In this document: positions 51,663 through 59,349 of the stretch, one piece after another
Position numbering within the stretch: the stretch's first letter is position 1
How the letters are laid out: the number at the start of each line of letters is the position of its first letter
DNA from: Pseudomonas sp. R28(2017)
GTDB taxonomy: Bacteria > Pseudomonadota > Gammaproteobacteria > Pseudomonadales > Pseudomonadaceae
Length of the DNA stretch: 64,000 bases
Direction: 5' to 3'
Assembly: GCF_002112505.1 (NCBI RefSeq)
Contig: NZ_NEHW01000002.1
Location: 519,972-583,971 of the forward strand
Program-made: the position numbers and the translations under genes
Notes under the pieces: generated by a model
What the model was told of the DNA's origin: nothing
The model's database searches: none
The model's input: only the letters and a program-made list of their open reading frames with translations

Positions 51663-52699
51663 GCCACACCGACCTCCAGGTCAGCCTGCTCAGCCTCGGC
51701 ACCATGACCTGGGGTCACCAGAACAGCGAACAGGACGCCCATCAGCAACTGGACGCCGCCACCGCTGCCGGCATCAACTTCATCGACACTGCCGAGATGT
51801 ACCCCACGCCCACCCGCGCCGAAACCTGGACCACCACCGAGCGCTACATCGGCAGCTGGATCAAGGCCCGCGGCAACCGCGACGCGTTCATCCTGGCCAG
51901 CAAGATCGCCGGCCCGGCCCGTGACCCGGGGGGCCAGGCGCACATCCGCGATGGCCTGTCGCACCACGACCGCAAGAACATCGTCGCAGCCCTGGAGGGC
52001 AGCCTGCGCCGGCTGAACACCGACTACCTGGACCTCTACCAGCTGCACTGGCCCGACCGCAGCAGCAACTTCTTCGGCATCCGCGAATACCCCTACGTCG
52101 ACGACCACCCGCAAACCGCCGCCATTGAAGAAACCCTTGCCGTGCTCGACGAACAGGTCAAGGCTGGCAAGGTGCGCCATATCGGCGTGTCCAACGAAAC
52201 GCCTTGGGGTGTGGCGCAGTTCCTGCGGCACAGCGAGGACCAGGGCCTGGCGCGTATCGCCAGCATCCAGAACCCGTACAGCCTGCTCAACCGCCTGTAT
52301 GAAAACGGCCTGTCGGAGTACAGCCATCGCGAGGCGGTCAGCCTGCTGGCCTATTCGCCACTGGCGTTCGGGGCGTTGACCGGCAAGTACCTGAACGGGG
52401 CCAGGCCGGAGGGTTCGCGGTTGTCGTCGGTGTATCGCACGTTCAACCGCTATGGCAGTGACGAGGCCAACAGTGCCATTGGCAGTTATGTGCAGATTGC
52501 CCGGGAGCATGGGCTGACCCCGGCGCAGTTGGCCTTGGCCTTCGTGATCCGCCAGCCGTTCGTGGCCAGCGCGATCACCGGGCAGACCAGCTTGCAGCAA
52601 TTGCAGGAGAACCTGAGTGCGCTGGATGTGCAATTGAGCGACGACGTGCTGGCCGAGATCCAGGCCGTGCACCGCCGTATTCCAAACCCGGCACCGTAG
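51644..52699 (+). CDS. Aldo/keto reductase, Tas-like
   Basis: 351 aa, close to E. coli Tas (346). AKR features: Asp-Thr-Ala-Glu-Met-Tyr near 46-51, Ala-Ser-Lys-Ile-Ala-Gly near 85-90, Gln-Leu-His-Trp-Pro-Asp near 132-137 with the catalytic His, and NADPH-binding Ser-Asn-Glu-Thr-Pro near 182. In this operon it would reduce the aldehyde or ketone left after oxygenolytic desulfurisation. It overlaps the LLM gene by 19 bp and is the last gene before the REP pair that splits module A. Confidence 0.85.
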   Translation: MRYRPLGHTDLQVSLLSLGTMTWGHQNSEQDAHQQLDAATAAGINFIDTAEMYPTPTRAETWTTTERYIGSWIKARGNRDAFILASKIAGPARDPGGQAHIRDGLSHHDRKNIVAALEGSLRRLNTDYLDLYQLHWPDRSSNFFGIREYPYVDDHPQTAAIEETLAVLDEQVKAGKVRHIGVSNETPWGVAQFLRHSEDQGLARIASIQNPYSLLNRLYENGLSEYSHREAVSLLAYSPLAFGALTGKYLNGARPEGSRLSSVYRTFNRYGSDEANSAIGSYVQIAREHGLTPAQLALAFVIRQPFVASAITGQTSLQQLQENLSALDVQLSDDVLAEIQAVHRRIPNPAP

Positions 52700-52710
52700 C
52701 CCGCATGGCA

Positions 52711-52812
52711 AGGGCTGCGCCCTTGTTCGCGGGCAAGCCCGCTCCCACAGGAAGCCGTCAAGTTCGGGCCTGCGGTAACCCTGTGGGAGCGGGCTTGCCC
52801 GCGAAGAGGCCC
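52711..52812. repeat. Inverted REP pair inside module A
   Basis: Units at 52726-52751 and 52780-52805. The linker contains GGGCCTGCGG, also found in the 55349 pair. It separates the enzyme genes from the second permease and ATPase genes and may reduce their expression or stabilise the upstream mRNA. Confidence 0.9.
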
Positions 52813-52838
52813 GCACAGGCGACAAACGAAGGACAGAT

Positions 52839-53687
52839 ATGAACACGATTGCATTGTCACCGACCACCGCGACAAGCAGGTGGCAGGTTCGCCCCGGCTT
52901 GACGCTGGCCTGGTCCATCCTGGCCCTGCTCCTGCTGGCAGTAGCTTTCCCTTCCTGGCTATCCCCAACCGACCCCCTGGCCGCCGACGCCCGCCTGGCT
53001 TACCTCCCGCCCAGCAGCCATTTCTGGCTCGGCACCGACGAAAACGGCCGCGACGTCCTCAGCCGCCTGGTCCACGGCGCCCGCCCATCGCTCTACATCG
53101 GCCTGGCCGCCACCCTGGTCGGCCTCGGCCTGGGCACATTGCTCGGCCTGGTCGCCGGCCTGGCCCCCGGCTGGCTGGACAACCTGCTGATGCGCGCCGT
53201 CGACGTGCTGCTGGCGTTCCCCGACCTGCTGCTGGCACTGGTCATCATCACCCTGTTCGGCCAGGGCACCAGCAACCTGATCCTCGCCGTCGGCATCGCC
53301 TCGGTACCACGCTACGCCCGCCTGGTCCGCGCGCAGACCCTGACCCTGCGCCACGCCGTCTTCGTCGAAGCCGCCGTCACGCTGGGGCGCAAGCGCTCGG
53401 CGGTGGTGTTGGCCCATGTGCTGCCCAACGCCGTGCAGCCGGTGCTGATCCTGGCCTGCATCGGCCTGGGCGGCGCCATCACCGCTGCCGCCGCGCTGAG
53501 CTTCCTCGGCTTCGGCGCGCCACCGCCAGCGCCCGAGTGGGGCGCGATGATGGCGGTGGCGCGCAACTTCATGGCCAACGCCCCCTGGCTGATGGCCTGG
53601 CCGGCGTTGGCGATCACCCTGACTGTCATTTCCATCACCGTCATCGGCCGCGACTGGCTGCGCCGTAGCGAGGGCAGAACCCCATGA
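52839..53687 (+). CDS. ABC transporter permease, DppC type (module A)
   Basis: 282 aa, six membrane helices after a cytoplasmic N terminus of about 20 residues. DppC features: His-Phe-Trp-Leu-Gly-Thr-Asp-Glu-Asn-Gly-Arg-Asp near 61-72, the EAA loop with Glu-Ala-Ala-Val-Thr-Leu-Gly near 173-179 and Leu-Ser-Phe-Leu-Gly-Phe-Gly near 221. Its stop overlaps the ATPase start (ATGA). AACGAAGGACAG before the ATG is a fair ribosome site. Partner of the DppB-type permease at 48097. Confidence 0.88.
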   Translation: MNTIALSPTTATSRWQVRPGLTLAWSILALLLLAVAFPSWLSPTDPLAADARLAYLPPSSHFWLGTDENGRDVLSRLVHGARPSLYIGLAATLVGLGLGTLLGLVAGLAPGWLDNLLMRAVDVLLAFPDLLLALVIITLFGQGTSNLILAVGIASVPRYARLVRAQTLTLRHAVFVEAAVTLGRKRSAVVLAHVLPNAVQPVLILACIGLGGAITAAAALSFLGFGAPPPAPEWGAMMAVARNFMANAPWLMAWPALAITLTVISITVIGRDWLRRSEGRTP

Positions 53688-55333
53688 GCATCTTCGAAAA
53701 GCACCCGGCACCCTTGGTGGACATCCGCGACCTGCGCGTGAGCTTCAACGGTGTGCCGGTGGTGCACGGCGTCGACCTGCAACTGCACGCCGGACAGTGC
53801 CTGGCGCTGGTGGGCGAATCGGGCTCGGGCAAGAGCGTGACGGCGCGCACCCTGGTTGGCCTCACCGGGGTGGGTGCCCATGTGCAGGCCCAGCGCCTGG
53901 CCTTTGCCGGGCAGGACTTGCGCCAGGTCGACGAAGCGGGCTGGCAGCGCTTGCGCGGTGGGCGTATCGGCTTCGTCATGCAGGATGCACTGGGTTCGCT
54001 CGATCCGCTGCGGCGCGTCGGTGCCGAGGTCGAAGAGCCGTTGCTGTTGCACACTGACCTGTCCGCTGAACAGCGGCGCTTGCGGGTGCTCGAACTGCTG
54101 CGCCAGGTCGGCGTGCCTGAACCCGAGGTCCGCGCCCGGCAATACCCGTGGCAGCTGTCCGGCGGCCTGCGCCAGCGCGCCTTGATCGCTTCGGCCATCG
54201 CCTGCCAGCCGCGCCTGCTGATCGCCGACGAGCCCACCACCGCGCTGGATGCCACGGTGCAGGCGCAGATCCTCGACCTGTTGGAGCAACTGCGCGCGCG
54301 CGACAACAGCTTGCTGATGGTCAGCCACGACCTCGCCGTGGTGGCGCGGCTGGCGGACAGGGTGGCGGTGATGCGCCATGGCGTGGTGGTGGAGCAGGGC
54401 AGTGTCGAACAGATCCTGCAGGACCCGCAGGACCCCTACACCCAACGCCTGCTGAGCGCGGCGCGGGCGGTGCATTTCCAGCGTCCGGTAGTACCGGCGC
54501 TGACGTTGGTGGAGGAGGCTGTGGAGGAGCAACCGCTGGTGCTGGAGGCACGTGGCCTGAGCAAGGCTTTCATCGGGCCGGATGGCAAGCCGCGTGAGGT
54601 GCTGAGCGATGTGTCGCTGCAACTGCGCGCCGGGCAGACCCTCGGCGTAGTGGGTGAATCCGGCTCTGGCAAGAGCACGCTGGGCCGCATCCTGCTGGGG
54701 CTGGAGCGACCGGAGCAGGGCAGTGTGCACGTGGCCGGGCAGAACTGGCTGGCGCTTTCCGCCGCGCAGCAGCGCCAGGCCCGCCAGGGCATTCAGGTCG
54801 TGTTCCAGGACCCGCTGGCCTCGTTCGACCCGCGCTATACCGTGTTGCGGGTGCTGGCCGAAGCGCTGGCCCAGGCGGGGGTACCGCGTGGCTTGCAGCG
54901 GACCGAGGCGGTGGCGTTGCTGGAGCGGGTGCAGTTGCCGATTGGGCTGCTCGACCGTCGCCCGCTGGAGCTGTCAGGCGGGCAGCGCCAGCGCATCGCG
55001 ATTGCCCGGGCACTGGCCATGAAGCCCAAGGTGCTGGTGCTGGATGAGCCGGTTTCGGCGCTGGATGTGTCGGTGCAGGCACGGATCCTGGCGTTGCTGG
55101 CGGAGCTAAAGGCCGAGTTGAACCTGGCTTGTCTGTTCATTTCCCATGACTTGGGCGTGGTGGAGCAGGTGAGTGACCAGGTGCTGGTGATGCAAGGGGG
55201 CAGGGTGGTTGAGCAAGGCAATGCGGCCCAGGTGCTCGGGCAGCCACGTCATCCATACACCCGGGCCCTGCTTGAGGCGGTTCCGCATTTGCCGGCGGCA
55301 CGGCCTAGCTGGTTTGAACGGATTGCGGTGTAA
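53684..55333 (+). CDS. Fused double ABC ATPase (DppD-DppF type, module A)
   Basis: 549 aa containing two complete nucleotide-binding domains. NBD1 (about 10-265) has Walker A Gly44-Glu-Ser-Gly-Ser-Gly-Lys-Ser51, the signature Leu-Ser-Gly-Gly-Leu-Arg-Gln-Arg and Walker B Leu-Leu-Ile-Ala-Asp-Glu-Pro-Thr. NBD2 (about 285-545) has Gly-Glu-Ser-Gly-Ser-Gly-Lys-Ser-Thr, Leu-Ser-Gly-Gly-Gln-Arg-Gln-Arg and Val-Leu-Val-Leu-Asp-Glu-Pro. Fusion of DppD- and DppF-like subunits into one chain is common for this transporter group (GsiA-like). It powers module A. No cofactor or residue appears missing. Confidence 0.9.
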   Translation: MSIFEKHPAPLVDIRDLRVSFNGVPVVHGVDLQLHAGQCLALVGESGSGKSVTARTLVGLTGVGAHVQAQRLAFAGQDLRQVDEAGWQRLRGGRIGFVMQDALGSLDPLRRVGAEVEEPLLLHTDLSAEQRRLRVLELLRQVGVPEPEVRARQYPWQLSGGLRQRALIASAIACQPRLLIADEPTTALDATVQAQILDLLEQLRARDNSLLMVSHDLAVVARLADRVAVMRHGVVVEQGSVEQILQDPQDPYTQRLLSAARAVHFQRPVVPALTLVEEAVEEQPLVLEARGLSKAFIGPDGKPREVLSDVSLQLRAGQTLGVVGESGSGKSTLGRILLGLERPEQGSVHVAGQNWLALSAAQQRQARQGIQVVFQDPLASFDPRYTVLRVLAEALAQAGVPRGLQRTEAVALLERVQLPIGLLDRRPLELSGGQRQRIAIARALAMKPKVLVLDEPVSALDVSVQARILALLAELKAELNLACLFISHDLGVVEQVSDQVLVMQGGRVVEQGNAAQVLGQPRHPYTRALLEAVPHLPAARPSWFERIAV

Positions 55334-55348
55334 ACCTGTGCTGGCGTT

Positions 55349-55431
55349 TTCGCGGGCATGCCCGCTCCCACAGGTACAGCGCAAGCCTTCAGGCCTGCGG
55401 CGATCCCTGTGGGAGCGGGCGTGCCCGCGAA
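55349..55431. repeat. Inverted REP pair
   Basis: Left unit from 55349 (loop GGGCATGCCC), right unit 55406-55431 (GGGCGTGCCC), linker with GGCCTGCGG. Lies just after the module A ATPase gene. Confidence 0.88.
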
Positions 55432-55471
55432 AGGGTCAGACCAGGCCATGGAAATTTCAGGGAGATTAACA

Positions 55472-55715
55472 ATGACCACAGACGATACCCAATGCACGGT
55501 CGGCAAGACCACCCTTTTTCAAGGTGAAGACCAGACCCACCCGCTGTTTCGCATTTAACCCGCAATCCCCTGCCGCGATGCCCGCGAGCAAGCCTCTGAG
55601 CTTATGGGCTATGTGCGGGAACTGACCATTCTCGGCTTGATGGACGAGAAACCGATGATGATCTGGGCCTCGCATTATCTAAATGCGATGGCGAAGGGGC
55701 TGATAGGCGCAATCC
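55472..55715 (+). pseudogene. DUF3077-like small protein gene with an in-frame stop
   Basis: GGAG at 55461-55464 is followed by an ATG at 55472 and 28 codons (Met-Thr-Thr-Asp-Asp...His-Pro-Leu-Phe-Arg-Ile), then TAA at 55556. The same frame continues without interruption into Cys-Arg-Asp-Ala-Arg-Glu-Gln-Ala-Ser-Glu-Leu-Met and Met-Ile-Trp-Ala-Ser-His-Tyr-Leu-Asn-Ala-Met-Ala-Lys, the conserved core of the DUF3077 proteins common in P. putida. A single C-to-T change of a Gln codon (CAA) would explain the stop. The 3' end also seems eroded, since no stop follows the conserved part in frame. Function of the family is unknown. Confidence 0.7.
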
Positions 55716-55818
55716 CTGTATCGGCGAGCACTGTTGCTCCCCAAACACCCCCCAGACATTTTGCCTTGCCCCCAGCACCGCCCCCCACCAAACCCCAACA
55801 AAATCAACCCATTAAACC

Positions 55819-55834
55819 CGGCACAACTCCTGCA
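55819..55834 (+). promoter_or_regulatory. Candidate sigma-54 promoter of ABC module B
   Basis: CGGCAC-AACTC-CTGCA: the essential GG and GC are at the right distance, with the same CTGCA -12 variant as the two promoters near 46 kb; two mismatches in all (C for T at each element). Transcription would start near 55845, 27 bases before the TTG start codon. Confidence 0.5.
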
Positions 55835-55871
55835 ACAGGCCCACCAAAGCCCAGTCACCGCAGGAGCGCCC

Positions 55872-57506
55872 TTGAACTCACCCATCCTCCCCCTGATCCC
55901 GCTCTGCACCGCACTGGCCCTGCTCGGCTGCGAAAAAGCCGAGCAGCACACCACGCAAAGCACCACGCCACAGCAGGGCGGCACCCTGATCTACGCCACC
56001 GACCGCGAACCCACTTGCCTCGACCCACACGTGGCTGGCGACATGCCCCAGGTGTTCGTCGCCCAGCAATACCTCGACTCGCTGGTCTCCATGGACAGCC
56101 AGGGCCAGATCGGCCCCTGGCTGGCGACTAGCTGGGAGGTTTCGCCAGACGGCCTGCGCTACACCTTCCACCTGCGCCGCGACGTGCACTTCACCGACGG
56201 CACCCCATTCAATGCCGAGGCGGTCAAGGCCAACCTCGACCACATGGCCAACCCCAAGACCCAGTCCAGCACCGCCGGTGGCTATATCCGTCAGTACCGC
56301 GGCACGAAAATCATCGATCCATACACCGCCGAGGTGACGCTGGCCACGCCCTACGCAGCCTTCCTCGAAGTGCTGGCCCAGGGCTTTCTCGGCATCCAGT
56401 CCCCCACCGCGCTGTTGCGCAGCCGTGACCAGAACTGCGAAAGCCCGGTAGGCAGCGGGCCGTTCAAGGTGGTGCGCTGGGACCGGCAGAACCAGGTGGA
56501 GCTGGTGCGCAACCCGGACTACAACTGGGCACCACCGACGGCGCAGCATCAAGGCCCGGCGTACCTCGACCGCATCGTCTGGAAGTTCATCCAGGAACCC
56601 TCGGTACGCTTCGCCTCGCTGCAGGCCGGTGAGGTCGACGTGATCGAAACGCTGCCGCCGGAATCCCACGAAGCGGCACGGCGCAACCCCGACGTGGACC
56701 TGATCATCGCCCAGCGCCCAGGCAACCCCACCAACGGCACTTTCAACCTGCGCCGGGCGCCGTTCGATGACATCCGCGTGCGTGAGGCCTTCGTGCGCAG
56801 CGCCGATGTCGAGGGCGCGCTCAAGAGCGTGTACTTTGGTGAGTTCCCCCGCGCCGGTGGCCCGCTGAGCATGGCCACGCCGTTCTACAGCGGCGACTTC
56901 GAACACAGCCAGGATTACGACCCGGCCCGTGCCGCCAGGCTGCTCGACGAAGCCGGCTGGACCGGCCGTGACAGCGAGGGCTACCGCACCAGGAACGGCC
57001 AGCGTCTGCGTGCCGTGGTGCTCATCGGCGCGCGCACGCCGCCGTCGGAACTGACCTTGTGGGAACAGGTGCAGGCCACCACCCGCCAGGCCGGCCTGGA
57101 GCTGGTGCTCGACCAGATGAGCGACGCCCAGGTCACTGCCCGGCAAGCGGCATGGGACTACGACATCCGCACCGGCTACTGGAACACCAACACCCCCGAC
57201 GTATTGCGCATCATCTTCACCACCGCTTTCGTGCAGCCGGCCGGGGTCGGTGGCTATCACCAGAATTCCTCCGGTTACGCCGACCCAGGTTATGACGCAC
57301 TGCTCGACAGCGCCCTGGCCACCCAGGACGCCGACCAGCGCCGGCAACGCTACTTCCAGGCGCAGCAACAGGCCGCCGCGCAATACCTGCAACTCACCAC
57401 CTACCCGCAGAGCACGCGCCTGGGCATCTACAAGACCGCCCACGGCGTGCGCCTGGAGCCTTCGCTGGCGGTGACCTACCTCTATGACGCATGGGTGAAC
57501 AAATGA
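55872..57506 (+). CDS. Peptide-type ABC substrate-binding lipoprotein (module B)
   Basis: 544 aa from a TTG at 55872, which has AGGAG (55862-55866) five bases ahead and gives a lipoprotein signal ending Leu-Leu-Gly-Cys20. An ATG 46 codons upstream only adds a proline/asparagine-rich stretch and lies ahead of the predicted promoter. The mature domain is SBP family 5: Gly-Gly-Thr-Leu-Ile-Tyr-Ala-Thr-Asp-Arg, Leu-Ala-Thr-Ser-Trp-Glu-Val-Ser-Pro-Asp-Gly, Gly-Ser-Gly-Pro-Phe and Tyr-Trp-Asn-Thr-Asn-Thr-Pro-Asp. The signal lacks a clear positive charge near its start. The protein is paralogous to the module A lipoprotein over its length. The stop overlaps the permease start (ATGA). Confidence 0.84.
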   Translation: MNSPILPLIPLCTALALLGCEKAEQHTTQSTTPQQGGTLIYATDREPTCLDPHVAGDMPQVFVAQQYLDSLVSMDSQGQIGPWLATSWEVSPDGLRYTFHLRRDVHFTDGTPFNAEAVKANLDHMANPKTQSSTAGGYIRQYRGTKIIDPYTAEVTLATPYAAFLEVLAQGFLGIQSPTALLRSRDQNCESPVGSGPFKVVRWDRQNQVELVRNPDYNWAPPTAQHQGPAYLDRIVWKFIQEPSVRFASLQAGEVDVIETLPPESHEAARRNPDVDLIIAQRPGNPTNGTFNLRRAPFDDIRVREAFVRSADVEGALKSVYFGEFPRAGGPLSMATPFYSGDFEHSQDYDPARAARLLDEAGWTGRDSEGYRTRNGQRLRAVVLIGARTPPSELTLWEQVQATTRQAGLELVLDQMSDAQVTARQAAWDYDIRTGYWNTNTPDVLRIIFTTAFVQPAGVGGYHQNSSGYADPGYDALLDSALATQDADQRRQRYFQAQQQAAAQYLQLTTYPQSTRLGIYKTAHGVRLEPSLAVTYLYDAWVNK

Positions 57507-58489
57507 GTACGACGACACGCGCGGTGGCCGACCCGCGCCGCGAACGCCTGGCCGCCCTTGGCCAACGCGCCGCCCTCCGCCTGGGCGGTGGCGTGCTGGT
57601 GCTGTGGGCGGTGGCGACCCTGACGTTCTTTGCCCTGCGCCTGATGCCGGGTGACCCGGTGCTGGCTATTCTCGGGGGCCCCAGCGCCAACCCGACGCCA
57701 GAGGCGATCGAAGCCGCCCGCGTGGAGTTCGGCCTCGACCAGCCCTTGGCGGTGCAATACCTGTTCTACCTCGGGCGCCTGCTGCAAGGTGACCTGGGCG
57801 TGTCCTATTCGCAGCACCTGCCGGTCACCCGCGTGCTGGCCGAGCAGGGTGGGGCGACACTGCAGCTGACCCTCGCTGCGCTAATACTGGCCTGGCTGCT
57901 GGTGCTGCTGCTGACGGTGGTCACTGCCGGGCGTGGCCGGCTGGTGGGCGGCATCGCTTCGCTGGCCGAAACCCTCAGCGCCGCCTTGCCGCATTTCTGG
58001 CTCGGCGTGGTGCTGCTGGCGGTGTTTGCCTTCGGCCTGCGCTGGTTCCCGCCCGCCGGTAGCGACAGCTTCGCCAGCCTGGTGCTGCCGGCGTTCTCGC
58101 TGGCGATTCCGTTGGCCGGGTTCATTGCCCAGGTCACCCGCGAATCCCTTGAGCTGACCCTCGAGCAACCCTTCGTCCTCACCGCCCGCACACGGGGCCT
58201 CGGCGACCTGGCCGTGCGCTTTCGCCATGCCTTGCGCCACGCCTTGTTGCCGGGCGTGTCGCTGTCGGGCTGGGCCATCGGCGCACTGATCAGCGGTGCG
58301 GTGGTGTGCGAGGTGATCTTCTCGCGCAAGGGCATTGGCCGGCAGTTGTACCAGGCGGTGCAGGCCCAGGACATGCCTTTGGTGATCGGCGTCAGCCTGG
58401 TGGTGGCGGCCGGCTATGTCCTGGCGAACATTCTCGTCGACCTGCTGTACCAGTGGATCGACCCACGGCAACAGGAGGCTGCCGCATGA
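57503..58489 (+). CDS. ABC transporter permease, DppB type (module B)
   Basis: 328 aa. An N-terminal Arg-rich cytoplasmic segment of about 30 residues precedes six membrane helices. DppB features are Leu-Met-Pro-Gly-Asp-Pro-Val near 47-53, Glu-Phe-Gly-Leu-Asp-Gln-Pro-Leu near 76-83, and the EAA-type loop Thr-Ala-Arg-Thr-Arg-Gly-Leu-Gly-Asp-Leu near 228-237. Start and stop overlap both neighbours by ATGA, so translation is coupled through the operon. Pairs with the DppC-type permease at 58486. Confidence 0.88.
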   Translation: MSTTTRAVADPRRERLAALGQRAALRLGGGVLVLWAVATLTFFALRLMPGDPVLAILGGPSANPTPEAIEAARVEFGLDQPLAVQYLFYLGRLLQGDLGVSYSQHLPVTRVLAEQGGATLQLTLAALILAWLLVLLLTVVTAGRGRLVGGIASLAETLSAALPHFWLGVVLLAVFAFGLRWFPPAGSDSFASLVLPAFSLAIPLAGFIAQVTRESLELTLEQPFVLTARTRGLGDLAVRFRHALRHALLPGVSLSGWAIGALISGAVVCEVIFSRKGIGRQLYQAVQAQDMPLVIGVSLVVAAGYVLANILVDLLYQWIDPRQQEAAA

Positions 58490-59349
58490 CTGACCTGACC
58501 CTTGACCGGGCCCTCGCGCCGTTGCGTCGGCAGCGCACAGTGAAGCTGCCGCCACTGGGCGCCAGCCTGGCCATCCTGTTCCTGCTCGCGCTGCTGCTGG
58601 CCGCACTGCTGCCAGGGCTGTTCACCCGCATCGACCCGCTCGCCATCGTCCCGCGTGATGCCTTCCAGCCGCCGAGCTGGGCGCACTGGCTGGGCACCGA
58701 CCAGTCCGGGCGCGACATCTTCGCGCGGATCATCCACGGCGCCCGGCAAAGCCTGCTGATCGGCATGGCGGCCACGGCGATTTCCATGGCCATCGCCATC
58801 ACCCTCGGCTTGCTCGGTGGCCTTGGCGGGGCGCGGGTGGACCGTGCGCTGGGCTGGCTGCTGGAGGTGCTGTTCGCCTTCCCCAGCCTGGTGCTGGCGC
58901 TGCTGTTCGTGGCGGTGTTCGGCAGTGGCGTCGGCCCGCTGATCGTTGCCACCGGCCTGGGCGGGGCGCCGGGGTATGCGCGGATGGTGCGCGGCCAGGT
59001 GCTGGCGGTGCGCAACGCCGGCTACATCGAAGCGGCGCGGGCGCTGGGGCATCCGACTTCGCGCATCGTACTGCGCCAGTTGCTGCCCAACGCCATGCGG
59101 CCACTGGTGGTGACGCTGACCATGGGCGTCGGCCAGGCGATCGTGTGGGCTTCGGCGCTGAGCTTCCTCGGTTTGGGCGCACGGCCACCGGCGCCGGAGT
59201 GGGGAACCATGTTGTCCATGGGGCGCGACTTCATCGCCAATGCCTGGTGGCTGACCTTCTTCCCCGGCCTGTTCATCGTCCTTACCACCCTGGCTACCAC
59301 GGTGACTGGCCGCTACATCCAACAACGCCTGGAGGGCCGCCTGCCATGA
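58486..59349 (+). CDS. ABC transporter permease, DppC type (module B)
   Basis: 287 aa with six membrane helices. DppC features: Trp-Leu-Gly-Thr-Asp-Gln-Ser-Gly-Arg-Asp near 68-77, EAA loop Glu-Ala-Ala-Arg-Ala-Leu-Gly-His near 180-187 and Leu-Ser-Phe-Leu-Gly-Leu-Gly near 225-231. Overlaps both neighbours by 4 bp. In module B the two permease genes are adjacent, the normal order, unlike module A. Confidence 0.88.
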   Translation: MTDLTLDRALAPLRRQRTVKLPPLGASLAILFLLALLLAALLPGLFTRIDPLAIVPRDAFQPPSWAHWLGTDQSGRDIFARIIHGARQSLLIGMAATAISMAIAITLGLLGGLGGARVDRALGWLLEVLFAFPSLVLALLFVAVFGSGVGPLIVATGLGGAPGYARMVRGQVLAVRNAGYIEAARALGHPTSRIVLRQLLPNAMRPLVVTLTMGVGQAIVWASALSFLGLGARPPAPEWGTMLSMGRDFIANAWWLTFFPGLFIVLTTLATTVTGRYIQQRLEGRLP

